Below, piece by piece: positions 39,701-54,100 of a stretch of DNA of 64,000 nucleotides. The stretch spans positions 15,768,001-15,832,000 of the forward strand of contig NC_079880.1 of assembly GCF_029227915.1 (NCBI RefSeq). Reading direction: 5' to 3'. This stretch comes from Hydractinia symbiolongicarpus (taxonomy: Eukaryota > Cnidaria > Hydrozoa > Anthoathecata > Hydractiniidae). The notes under the pieces are model-generated. The model was not told where the DNA came from, did not search any database, and saw only the letters and a list, made by a program, of their open reading frames with translations. The first letter of the stretch is position 1; each line of letters opens with the position of its first letter. Made by a program: the position numbers and the translations under genes.

Positions 39701-42700
39701 TTATTATATAAGATTTTATTTAAGTCAAACTGCATATGGCTACTTCAACTTTTTAGTCAGAGTCAGCTATAGCTACAACTCAACATGAAAAATAGATGGT
39801 ATAACAAACTAAATAAAAACTTTAAAAGGATAGAAATAAAAAGGATAGCTATTGCTAGTTAGCTGGCTTTAACAGGAGGCTGTATCAAAAGTCTATGAAG
39901 TCTTAATAGTGACATCAGATCTATTTTTAAGTTAAGCCTTGTTATAGATAGCTCATTAGAAATAGTTTAGAACCTGTTACTTAGGTGATATGTTGGGTAG
40001 TAAAAGGGGTGTTTGAAAAAGTGTTAATTTCATGATATGTTCAGCTTTGAAAACGATTAAATTTACTTCCTTCATTGACTAGCAGAGTCTTGTCAAGTGA
40101 GGTGAAAGGTAGGTTGCATGAGGCCTATATAAGGAGCGTTATGTTTGTACGGTATTGAGACATGGTCAGCTAAGCAGGAAGATCTTGACCGTTTAAAAAG
40201 AAATGATAGGAGAATGGTTAGGTCATGTGTAACACCAGTTTGAAAAACAGAAAGAGTTTAAATGAGCTAAGAAGCATGCTAAGTATTCATAGCGTTATTA
40301 TGCGGACTGTTTCGTGAGAGGTTGGCAATCACATTCTTATATCTGTGAAAGCTTTCCGAAATTACCTAATTTACCAAAAAAAGCGAAATATGAACGCTTT
40401 CAACCCTTATTGCTGACGTAAATCTTTTTTTAGAAGCCTATTACATGGATTTTTTTTACTTGTGGCCGTACTAATTATTATAAATATTGTTAAGAACCTG
40501 ATACACTTGTATAATATCACTGAAATATACCTTATAATATCAATATAATTTCTTAAAATATGTTTAAAATATGGTTATAAGTTCTTATAATCTCTTATAG
40601 TATAGCTATAGTATGTATAATTTCAACATCTGGCATGTGCGTCATAACCTCATAATTTGCTGCATGGCTATAATATTTAAATAAAAACAATTGAGTTTGG
40701 AGAATTAAATTTGACTGGGTTGGCCGGTAATTTATCTGGTTACTTTCCCGTAAATTTCTGATTCAGTGAGGCAACATCTAAGGCACAGCAATGGAGCGCT
40801 TTTGTTATTTCTAAAGATGGCCTAGGGGTAATTCCTGTTGTTACCTGTGTTTCTATTTAACAGAAGTTACACTAATTTTTTTTTTTTGAAATGGTATTAA
40901 ACCTATTTGGATGTATGGCATTATTTACTTGTACTAAGTGCTCACCCTGGATTAAAATTCACTTTATAAGTTTTGCCAGAAACATTTTGAGAAAATTCGC
41001 TAAGATGGGCAAACATGTATACAGAAAAGTTTGCAAAAATTTTTCAGTTCCGAAAAGTTCAGAAAAGGCAGTTATACTTGTTCGTCTTCCCATGGAATCT
41101 TTTCAAATTTCAAGGAATCTTTCAAAATAAACGGCCACTCAAAAATTTTCGCTTTCGAAACTAGGGGACCCTGTCCCACGTTCCCCAACACTTTCTATAT
41201 TGATTTTAAGATGGCACGCTACCTAAAAACCAACGAACTAACCTGGGATATTATCGAGATAAAATTAAGTTGGTTGGGTTACTTAGAAAAAATGAGGATT
41301 TTAAGTTTGGATCTAACACACTCTACAATCAGTGAAAAAAAATATTGGGACATGAAGGGAATTTTAAACACTGTTGCAGGGTGACCACTAATAAAATGAA
41401 AACAGAAGTAAGGATATTAAGGAGAAATAAGGAGAAAAATTGACATTTTTAAGGATATTTTGCTGTAAATAAGAATAAAAAAAATAAGGAAAATTAAGGA
41501 GAAAACCAATTTTAGTTCTCTTTCTTTAATGTTACATACTATGTTCTATGATAAGAAAATTATGCATATAATACAAATATACATATAAATTATGCCTTGA
41601 AAGAGAGAAAATATAGGATTTCAGGTAACAGAGAAATGTCTTATTTCACTGGTGATGAACAATCCATGAACACATTTCCAAAAAAGTTACGATCAGAAAA
41701 ATTAAGAAAAAAGGAGAAATTAAGGAGAATAGCTAAAATTTTAATTTTCTAAGTATATTTAAGTACTTTGAAGGAGATTTTCTTTTTCTAAGGTTATTTA
41801 AGGAATTTAAGGAGGAGTGGTCACCCTGTGTTAACACAAGTAGTAATTTTGACAGTTTTTCACGTTTCAGGAATCACAACTTTGAAAATCGAGAACAAAG
41901 TTTGAGTCCATGCAAGAAAAACAAAGAAAATTCATATAATAAATGCACTCACATTATCTTCTTGATTTTTTTGCTCATAGTAGCTGATTTGATTTCTATC
42001 TTCTCGCATGTATCTTTCCTAGAATACATAACACACACTTCCTTTAGCAAACAAGTAACTCAAGCATTACAATATGGGTAACGTAATTTCTCTTCCTTTC
42101 TAAAATTTACCTATTTTTCGCTACCTTAAGACTTACTAGCATACATGACTTTTCCTAACTTTTATCTTGTATGTCTGGGATAAATAGATTAAATAGAAAA
42201 AATTGCATACCATACTAAGAAAATTAATAACCAATCCATGTAACGAAATGAAAAACTCAAGCTAACGAAAAAATCAGATATTAAAAATTTATCAAAGATA
42301 AAATTTTTTATCTTTGATAAATTTCACAAATCTTCCATTCTACTAAATCTTCCATTATACTGAAGACAAAATGCTATACTCTTAAATAATTTATACCCAG
42401 TACTTTGCTTGCCATTTTATACACCATAGACCTATTTCCATATTTCTGTAATTAATAATTAATCCTTAAACAACGCTCTACCTTCTCAGGACACATATCC
42501 ATGCATATTCCATAAAGTGCTTTGTATTCTTCTCTGTCACGTTTAAGACCTTAAATAAATACACAAGAGAAATCACTGCATTTTTTTATTACCATAAATT
42601 AAATTGTTTTCTGGTTTGTATTGTCTTTATTTTTAGAAATTATTTGTCCAGTCTACTTAATTTGACAAATAATAGTGGACTGACTGTCAAAATACAAATT

Positions 42701-45700
42701 GCCTAATAAACTTATATACCTTTCCGGAGTGCTTTATCAATTTGATCCAAAACATCAAATTTTGATTTTGAATCATAACAAACAACTAATTGTAAATCTT
42801 GCACCAAATTTGCCAATAACGTTTTAAATTTATCAAAGCTATTCCGTCTCTAAAAAACAAGAAGATATTGCATCATAGTGTTTTTATACTGCATTCTGCC
42901 TTTATATTGTATATATCTATGAAAATTTTTGGGGAAAAAAACAGCAATAAAACTGGCACTGTCTTACAATGTTTTTAATTTGTAACAGCAATTTTGAACA
43001 TATCAGCAGCAAGTTAATTGCTGCAATAACAATTTTTCAACATTGTTTCGGTTACACTTTTACTTTATAAGGGGTTACAACTAGCCAAAACTAATTTTGA
43101 AAAAAAAAAAGAACTAAATTAAAAATTGACTTCATAAAGCACTGTTTATAAACTTGAAATATTTTTTTTTTTAATTTTTTTTCGTTTGTTGCATTGCCAG
43201 TTGTTGAAAAAAGTAAAGTATTAAGGCATGTTTTTACTGTTTTCTACTTTTTGTAGACTGACATTGATTGCTTCAACCATTTATGTTCAAGTTAAACCCA
43301 CCTTTACTAAAATTGGATACTTCTTTTGCACACATATAAAGAACAAAACCAATACACACTCCTTCGTAAAGAACATGTGTAATAAATCAGGAATCTGCCA
43401 TAGAACTGCCTGACAAAACGGTCGGTTTAGATTAATAATAGTATTAAGGAAATATTTGTAATGACATATTGTTTAAATACCTGGATTAAACATTTTCAAG
43501 CTTTCACATTCTTTACGAAAGAAAACATCCTTTATGAAAGTGGAATTTTTTGCCTGGTTCTGTATTTTCAACCTGAGACAGACTTTTACAATAGACCAGC
43601 TGTGGAAAAATCCACTTGATTATGGAAACAATGGCTTCACTAGTTTTAACGATACTATCTTTGTAATGACAATGTTTAAAATAGGTTATTAAAAATAAGA
43701 CTATTTTTTTCGGTTCTTTCGCAGAAAAAAACATGTTCTTTTACAGGACGAATTTGGCCTGTTACGGTACTTTTAGTCACAGATACATCGTATTGTTATA
43801 CAGGTGATGTAGATTATATCTAAGGTTAAGATTGTCTGGTCTTTAAATACCAAATATGCCCAATGTATTGAATACCAAATATACCCAATGTATTGCACCA
43901 AACCATTTAACAAATTAGTTTTACAATATACAATCTTATGGATTTCCACATAATTTACAAATTTTTATTATCAATACAACCATGAAACTTTTTTGATAGC
44001 ATATAACAATTGCCACTGTATGTCAATCAAAAATTAAAAAGTTTATATACTAAAGAAAAAAACAACAAAAATAATAATCCACTACAACTTAATCAAATTA
44101 ACTTCTGTGAATGATCAACTGGAAGCAAATGAATCTTTTGTGACAGAAGCACTTTAGTAAAATTAATTATTACTTTAATCATTTTACAAGGATCACCAAA
44201 ATATAAGAACAGACAATTCAATTAAATATTTTTCTGAATATTTTAAGAATGCAAAGTTTATCTTTTCCTGAAGGTTGTACCAAGTGACCAGGGGAATAAA
44301 AAAAATGAGCTACAGATCAAAATTAATTTTAAATTTAAGTGGAACATGCTTGCCACCAACATTTAAGACAGTTGAGAGCTGTCAAACTGTCAGGTTTTGT
44401 TATGTGTAGGAAAAAGTGAGTTGTGTTCACTTCTCAACATACAATAAAAAAACTATTGTTGTTTTCTCACCTTGGTTTTATTTTCCGTACAAAATTTCAT
44501 AACAGCATCCCTTTCCAGTAGCTTGTTTAACTTAGACCCTACAAAATTAACTTCAACAGAATTTCCATCTTCCAATAGGTTTCCACTCTGCATAGCAGAT
44601 TTAGCACCTTCACGGTTTAAAAAAGTTATGCAAGCAGTGTTGGTTTGCACTTTTATATCAACTCTAACAATTATTCCAAACTTTGAAAAGTGAGAGTGTA
44701 AAAATTCTTCAGCCAAAAACTTTTTTGGTATATTCCTGACTTCAATTATGCAAGGCATTTGTGATGAATCATCTTTTTGCCCTAAAAAAAATTACTATAA
44801 TATCAAAATAAAAAACAAGATTGATCTTTAAGGCTAGTGTAACACAGAATTAGTGTTTTTTAAAAAAACACTAATTCTGTGTTTATTTTTTTACTTTTAA
44901 AAATTAAATAGTGAAATGAATGGTAAAAATGGTTTAATATTATGTAAGGAAGGTGTGGCCACTTATTTTCAAAAGCTGTTTCTTAATGTATTTTACATTG
45001 AAATTGTTGTATGATACAAATTTGATATTCTTAGTAAAAGAAAATTTCTAAAGTGTAGGGAAGCGAGTCTAGGAAATCTTGCAGTCATAAAATGGGTGAG
45101 TTGTGATTTGCAAGTTGCCTATTTAGTGAGTTGAAAATATGTACTACCATATTCTCCGGAATATAACCCACGGGTTATAAGTTGAGTTTTACGACTTCCA
45201 CCGTTGGTGCAGGTTATAATGTGGTGGTTATGTGATAAGTTTTATATTTTCTGTCATGTGAAATTTAAAATTTATACATTCAATGAAGAAAATAGTACCA
45301 ACAGGATAAAATGCGTACAATAATATAACTGCATGCGTGATCCTATACCTACATACTCTTACTTCAACTACGGGATTTAATTTTTTTCACACAGTGAAAT
45401 TGCTTTAACTTTCTATTGATTGCCAGTGCTAATATTACGAGCTCTCTCTGAAATACAATTCTGGAGATCATTTTTCTTGTGTTGAATGTAATTCTAATCT
45501 ATTTATATCTTTGCAATCACATTGAGCACATTGAAATAATTTGCTTCTGGTAATAGAGCAATATAACAGGTATCATTTTTAGGATTCATTGACACGTATT
45601 TCACAACCTAGTGCCCAAGACTTGATTATTAATTCCTGCTAAAAATATTGAAAAATGTTAACATTAAGGTATAGATAATAATTTTCTTTTTTTATCTTCG

Positions 45701-48700
45701 CTACCTTCAAGCTAGAGGTGGCCACTGAAATGTCAAAAATAAATATAAAATACAATTATTAAAACACACGCAACTCCTCCTCATTGCCGCCATTCATTTT
45801 ATTATGCACACTGTGATTGCTGAGATATAGATAGATAACAAAATTCTTTAAACATTAGAAAAGAACATTCCCTACATCGCTGTTATTACTATGTTGTTTA
45901 TTTTGATGCCAAAAAACTTAAATATACATAAAAAACAGACATTTTACTTTAGGTTTATAACCTGATAGCGTGGTTTTTGTTTGCTTGTTTAATCGCAGGA
46001 AGCAAGAGTTATTATTGGATGAAACTAATTGGCTGAAACTAATGTCTACAAATAAAAAGAAAACAGCATTGTTTGATTAAGTACTTGAGAAATTAACTTT
46101 AATTCATTATTATTTCAGCAATCGGAGACAAGGAGGTTAAGACTGAGAGAATCGCTAGTTCAGACACTTGGTTCTCGTGTTTGGGGTTCACAGGTTTAAA
46201 CGTCCCCCACATGTCTCCAGCATCAAAAAAAAACACACGCACATGTTTACAAAATGATTAGGGTAAGTAAAAATGTGCTGAATTTTTTTCTTAACACAAT
46301 GCGGGTTATACAAAGGTGCGAGCTATCTAATAGCATCCAGTTTATAACCCCCTAAAAAAGCTGAGCTGCGGGTTATAGGATGTGTGGGTTATATACCGGA
46401 AAAATTGGTATATTGAGTTATTTTTTTGAAAAAATCGCAGACCAGGTAATATATTACAATCAGCAAATGTTAAAAGGGAAACACATAAAACAGCCAAATA
46501 AATTTTCGAGCACTTTTGCTTTATAAGGAACATTATACCAACATCCAACGAAAATATTAATATTAAGTTGCTGTTAACAAAAATGTCTATACACAGCTTT
46601 CACAGCACTCACTCAAAAAGATGTTCGATGGAACAATTAGTCAAAGGGGTATATGTACTTAACTTAACTTATGAACATTTAAAATTGCTAAAAAAGTTGT
46701 ATATAGTAGAAGAATGAATGATTGCTGGACCAAAATATAATAATTACATAATATTTCTACCCGTTAGCGTCAACCCACAGTTTAATGATTAAGTTGAATG
46801 ATTCATACACTGAACAAATCAGTTTGAAATTGGATAAGGCCTCATGCTTACGCTTGTCTTTAATTAAACCACTACATACAGGGTGGACTGTTGACTTACA
46901 ATAATATGACATCAGCAAAAGGAAAAAGATCATCAGCAGTGGATGGCCTATGTATGGCATTAAAGAAGAAATAAGCTTGGGATTACAGCATTAACAGCAA
47001 TTGAAACGCTTAATGGCATTGCACCAATACTGCTGTAGTCAAATTAAAATCCAGTTCTTCACACTCACCTTACTTCAGAGTTTACGTCAATAGAGATGAC
47101 AACGATTCGTCAACAAAAAGGTGGGGGTTCAGAAGATGACCGCAATAATTTTAAAGTGTTTAAAAATTAATAATAATACCTATAAACTTTACCTAGTACC
47201 TATAGAAATAGATATTGCTATTATAATCTAATGTTTCGAAATATATCACCTAAAAAATTCAAAAAGCGAAAAAAAGTGAAAAATTTTACAGAAATAACTT
47301 CTGCAGATGACAAATTTTAAAAAATTCTGCGGAGTTAACTTTCGCGAATGAAAAATTTTGAAAATTTTTCAAACTTTCTGACCTCAAAACTTTCTGACCC
47401 TTGTGTACTTAGATGTCCTGCTAATAATAACTTTCATCGTGTCTTGTTGACTTTTCCCACAAAATTCAGACTTCCATAGAAAGAGCCCACTAAGCAGTTC
47501 TGTGAAATCAAAGAACTACAGGAAGAATTTAGGCAAACAATTATAGTGTTTAATAACTCTGTAATAAAATTTATAATAGCTCCTATACAAAGTAATGTAC
47601 AAAATTTCATTGCAAACATATAAGGCAAGGTTCTATCAAAAGGAATGAATGTCTGTATGACACCAGCTTCAATCACAAAGAAAGAAATAGTTGCTAAAGT
47701 GGAAAAGGCAATTAAAGATCCACCAAAAGGAGAGGCATACACAGTGGGAGCTAAAGTAAGCCTCACGCTACAAAAAAGCAAACCACCAAAGGACAATGTA
47801 CAAAGATATGAAAGACTGTCACTGAAGAATCTAAAGAATGACAAAGATATCATAATCCTGCCATCTCACAAGGGAAGAACAACATCATGAATACACCTGA
47901 CAACATCAACAAGTGCAACAAAGACATCAACATCGGGCCTAACAAACTTTTCAACAAAGATCCTACAAAAATCATCAAACAAGCAGCCAAGAAGCCATCT
48001 TAATAGAGTTAAAAAGAAAAGAATATACATTGATGATAAGCAGTATTACCAACTAAAACCTTGTAATGGACCAACACCGCAATTTTACGGACTACCAAAA
48101 ATTTATAAACAGGGAAATCTAATTCGACCAATAGTCTCTTGTACTGGAACACTTATATATACAAACTACTAAAATTTGTTTCGTCTATTCTTAGCAAATT
48201 TACAGCCAGTCCCCATAGCAAGAACTCAAAAGAATTCTCGAAATACATCAGATAACAGAAAAAGAATGTATGGTATCATTTGATGTCACATCACTCTACA
48301 CAAATGTTCCCAAAAAGACTTTATTGAAAACAATGTTGCATTTGGTGAAAAACCAAAGATTCCAGGATTTTGTGCGTTTGGTTAACTTGTTTTAACAAAA
48401 ACATGGGACCTGTTTAATAAGAACTTCTACCCTCAAACAGACAGAGTTGCCATGGGAGGCCTTCATCATCAGTAGTTGCAGAACTATACATGCAAGCAGG
48501 TGAGACAACAGCATCAGTCACATCAGACACTCGTCTAAAGGTTTGGAAAAGATTCGACGTATTTGCCATAATCAAAAGATCCCATCTAAAAGAGTTAACA
48601 AATCAATGGCCTCCATCAACAAATTAAATTCACTGTGGAGCTTAAACAAGATGAAAGCATCGCTTTCCTTGACACTTCGTTCAAACGCAAGATGGTACCA

Positions 48701-51114
48701 TTTCAGTTTCAGTTTATCGTAAACCAACACACACTAACAAGTACTTTAACTGCGAATCAAACCATCGAAAATCTTGCAAAGATAGTGTCATATCTTCATT
48801 ACTGAATCTTGCCAACAGTGTAGTCAGTGACAAATAGGAGAGGAAAGAAGAAAATCGACATGTAAAGAATGCATTAATCGCAAATGGATACAGTCAAAAA
48901 GTCATCAAGCAAGTGGAATAAAATGAACATATGATGCAACCGAGACAACAGGGAAACATCTAAGGAATTTATTACATCAGCATTCCAGCCCTTTATACCA
49001 GGTACCAGCAAGATCCTTCTTCAAATTTTAAGGCAACACAAAATCAAATGTATTTCAACTCTAAAGACACCCTACAAAGCACTTTGTCTTAACCAAGACA
49101 AAATTAACCTGGAAGAACAAAGCAATGTTGCTTTCGAAATCCCGTCTAAAAATTGTAATGCAGTATGTATAGGCCAAACAAAAAAGGAAATTCAAGCAAC
49201 GAGTTCGAAAACACATGCGCATAGTGGGAAACGGAGATGTTAAAAAAACGAAATTGTGGACTGCAGCTGGAGCAGGAGTTATCAGTTTATTGGGATGAGA
49301 AGAAAATAATTGGCAGAGAAACCAGAACAACAGCTGCTAGGAAGATAAAAGAAACTATCAACAGTGTAGAATGTGACAAACACATAAACAACATCTCGTA
49401 TCAACTTCCTGAGATTTGGTTACCAGTCCTACAGAAGAAGTAGTTATCTCCATCTAGGTTAAAAAATGTTAATTACCAGAATTAACTGTAATTAACAGCT
49501 TGTGCCTGATTGGTTAATTTTTATGAATTTTGATCTTCTGCAATTATATAAATAGATGCTCAACATCATTTTACTTCACCCAATGATGGGAGAAGGATCT
49601 CCCGAAACATCCCTAATAAATTATCATGTTCAAGAAATGACAAACTTAGCCACGAGATGCGTAAAATGTTGTTGGGGATACTACAACATTAAATCATAAT
49701 CATTTCTCATGGAAAACATCTATTAAAATTAAAGAGTGCATGGTTTTAGAAAACTAGCAGAATATAATTCCTTATCTGTTTTTGAAGTCCCCCAATTTAT
49801 AACGCAGCACAGATATATCAGCTAGGGGCACGTTGCAAGCATACGGATTGGTTTCTTGATACAGCGCGAGATGTTATCAACAAGAATATGGGGCCCAGGT
49901 GTTGACAAAATTGAGATTGGAAATGACTTTCTCAAATTCTTTTGCACAAGATATCACCAGAAAAGGTCCAGAGACTCTACACTTTCTGGATTCTTATTTC
50001 CTGTTTCTTAGAAATAATAAAGTTCAAGAATATGCAGCGCTTGGTAAAGCGCTATGTGTTGTGCAATCCGAATGCCACATGCTCTGATTGGTCGAGAACC
50101 AGGCCTATTAATAAGGTGAAATTGATCGCCCTTGCTCACGCAAAGACTCACAATAAATCCCAAGGTTAAAATAATTTAGACTGGGCAAGCAACCTGAATA
50201 ATAGAATAAGTTTATAAAGGCATACTACATTACAAAATATAAAGGCATATTTTATTACAAAATCTTTTATGCCGTCCAGTCTGCTTCAAGTTTGGCTAAG
50301 TGGGATTAATGTTTTGAACTATGCCTATGTCTTATTTAGCTCTCACATTAAGTCACTTCACACCTTGTCTGCATACTGTTGCATTTCTATTTGATCAATT
50401 TTTTGTTTGTTTTTATCGTTTTTACTGTTTTTACTGCTTTTTTCCATTTTTATTCTCAGACAGGACGGACATTGATAGCAGTTTTTTTGTATTTATGTAT
50501 ATATTTGCAAATTACTGAAGTCCTCATCCTGTATAAATATTTTCAAATAAATAAAAAAATATTTAAACTATTGAAGGTCCTGTCAATGAAAAAATAACAA
50601 CACTAGAGACAAGTTTGCTGAGCCTTTACATGTGATGATTAATTGATTACATACACTCTAATTTTTAAAATGATAACTTTGCTTGTCCATGGGATCAGAT
50701 GTTTCTGGCAACCCCCTGCAATCTTGGTCAAAGTATGTTAGACAAGACAACTAATTGTATAGGCTATTTCTAAATTAGATTCACACATTACACACGCTCT
50801 ACCAGAAGGCTACCGACTGGTAGTCTTCTGGTAGAGCGTTCGATTCCACTGCGAAAAGTCTTGGGTTCAAACCCGACCAAATCATGCCAGAGACTATAGA
50901 AGTGTAAATCGATCCTTTCTGCTTAGCGTTCCGCATGAGAATGGGATTGATATCTTAGGCTGTTGTCTAGTTGAGCGATTGATGTGCTTACACGAGTTTC
51001 GTAGCTCAAATGGGAGCTTTAAATGCACTAGGACCCCTTCGCAGGACCCTCGTTGATAGCAGTACCAATAGGAACTGAAGAGGCTATCCTGGGTAAATAA
51101 TCTCAATAATAATA

Positions 51115-51184
<70 letters not shown>

Positions 51185-54100
51185 TAACAATAACAATAAC
51201 AATAACAATAACAATAACAATAACAATAACAATAACAATAACAATAACAATAACAATAACAATGACAATAATAATAATCTGGAAAAAAATATTGCTTCTG
51301 CTTTTCCTACTCTAGCTGCTGTGACTAATACTGCAAAGGGATTACAGAGCTCAATTTGTGATATTCTTGTTAACAGATTCGCAGCTCATGCTCTAATAGA
51401 CAGTGGGAGTCTAGAGAGTTTTATTCATCCTGCGTTTGCCAAAAAATACTCTTTACCAGTTACCGAAGAAACCAGCCAAGTCTCAATGGCCACCACTTCT
51501 TTATCTAGTGGTATCAAAGGATTTTGTGTTGTAGATCCTGCTGTGAATGATAAGCACTACACCAATCAAAAACTTAGTATTCTTATAGTAGACTTGAGTG
51601 TTGATATGATTCTAGGACTTGATTTTCAAAAACAACACAAGCAAGTTATATTTAATCATGGTGAAACTACTGAAATGGAATTTTCTAGTTTAATGGCAAT
51701 GGAAACTCTGCTATCTTCATTGTTTGCCAATCTTACCAGTCACCTTAAGCCGATAGCTACTAAATCAAGAAAGTACAGTAACAATGATAGGAAATTCATT
51801 GGTGAGGAAGTAAAGCGACTGTTAGCAGAAGGTATAATCGAGCCAAGTAACCCTCTGTGGAGAGCTCAAGTCATTGTTACTAAAAATTCAAACCATAAGA
51901 AACGTTTAGTCATTGATTATTCACAAACAATCAATAAATTTACTGAGCTTGATGCTTACCTGCTAACGCGCATCGATGAAACAGTTAACAAGATTTCTCA
52001 ATACTATTTTCCTTAGCTCAGCATACCACGAAATACAAATCAGTGAAGCTGACAAGCCATATACATCATTCAAAGCAGACTAGGCACTATTTCAGTTTAC
52101 TAGAATGCCTTCTGGAGCTACAAATGGAGTTGCGTGTTTCCAGCACAAGATTGACGATTTTATCACTGAAGAGGAACTACAGGCTACCTTTGCTTACGTA
52201 GACAATGTTACTCTATGTTTCATGACTAAAGAGGGCCATGATATTAACCTAAATCGTTTATTGGCAGTAGCATGTAAAGGAAATTTAACTCTCAATGAAG
52301 ATAAATCTGCTTTCTGTACTCAATCGTTAAATATCCTGGGGTATGTAATTCAAAACAGTGAAGTAAAACCTGATCCAGAAAGTTTGAAACCTTTGGGAGA
52401 GCTCCCACTACCAACTAACATGAAGTTTGCTGAATAGGATCATTAGTTTGTTTTATACTACTCACAACCATTGGTGAGGTCGACAGTTTTTCCATTAGAC
52501 AAAGAAGCTGAAACTGCCTTTACCAACCTGTAACTTGATATTGCAAATTTTGTAGTATGCTCAGTAGATGAATCCGTTTCTTTCGAATTAGAAACTGATG
52601 CTTCTAATATAGCTCTTTCTCAGAACAATGCATGGCTCCGAACTGAAGTATCCAGCAGTTGAGAAAGACTTGTGCAATTTTAGAATCTGTTCGCCATTGG
52701 AAACGCTACCTATCTGGCCACCATTTCACTTTGACAACCAATCAAAAATGTGTTGCTTGCATGTTTGACAAAAAACGTTGTTTCAAAAATGACAACATTA
52801 ATCGTTGGCGTTTGGAGCTTGGTTGCTACAGCTTTGATATTCACTACCGACCTGAAGAAGAAAATAACATTCCAGATTCATTTACATTTGTGTATTGCTC
52901 TACTATCAATACCAGTATTTTAACTGACTTACATGATTGGTTATGTCATCTGGAGTTACCAGAATGTGTGCATTCGTTCGCAGCAAGAATCTCCCCTACT
53001 CAGATGTTGATGTTAAGTGTATCACTAATAGCTGTTATGAATATGTTGTGAGTGCAAGCCACAACATTTCCGACCAACAAAAGTGCATCTTATAAAACCC
53101 ACGTAGCCATTTAAACATCTCAATATAGATTTTAGGGGACCACTACTAAGTTCTTCGCAAAATAAATACATCCTGAGTTCTGAAGATTCCCTTTTGCATT
53201 TTCGTGTATCGACATGACAACACCAACAGTCTGAAATGTCTGTGTATATTATTCTCAATGCCGCCTTACATTCATTCTGACCGAGATCCATCATTCATGA
53301 GTAAAGAACTAAAACAGTTTCTTCATGAAAAAGGTGTTCCCACCAACAGAACTACTCTATATAACTCTCAGGGAAATGATCAATGTGAAAGGTACAATGG
53401 AATCATTCGGAAAACTGTTACTTTAACTTTAAAGTCCAAAAATTTACCAATCTCATGTTGGGAACACCGTTTACCTGATGCGCTCCATTCAGTTCGATCA
53501 TTAATTTCAACCACCACAAATGTGACACCTCATGAGCGTATGTTTTCATATCAATGTCACTTCCTTTCTGGCTCTCATGTCCAGGACCAGTTTTTCTCTA
53601 ACTCTTCAGAAGAAATTCAAAGTTTGAGCCATTAGTCGACGAAGTGCAATTGATAGAAGCCAACCCACAATATGCTCACATCCAACATCTAATGGAAGAG
53701 AGTCAACATGTCATTTTGCGATGTCGCACCAATAAATAAACTTCCATAGACCAATGTAAGCACTGATACTAAAAGAATCGGTCAACTGAATCGGTCATAA
53801 TGAATAAATCTGTTAAAACAGACATTGATATACCTTCCGTCATAACAGATGCTGTTGTATACCACAGGACGTTGCCTTCGCTGCAGAACCTGCCCAACTG
53901 AAGAAGGTCGAACTGAATAAGAACAGCACCTATAATCGTTTAGATCTGTAGTTTTAACAGGACTGTTTAGTAAGGCTTGATATGCATGTCCGATGTGCTC
54001 TATGCTACTTAGGCCATGTGTTTATATACCTCTGTGACTCTGTTACTCTAATTTGTTAAGTTTGTTTGCTTAGCTATTATATATTGCTGTGTTGCATCCA

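Noticed and set aside
47434-47853. Minus ORF of 139 codons
   Set aside because: Antisense to the Penelope reverse-transcriptase N-terminal region, which has clear family motifs on plus.
50894-51268. Minus-strand ORF with a long poly-Leu run
   Set aside because: It is the antisense reading of the AAT/AACAAT microsatellite of a SINE tail.
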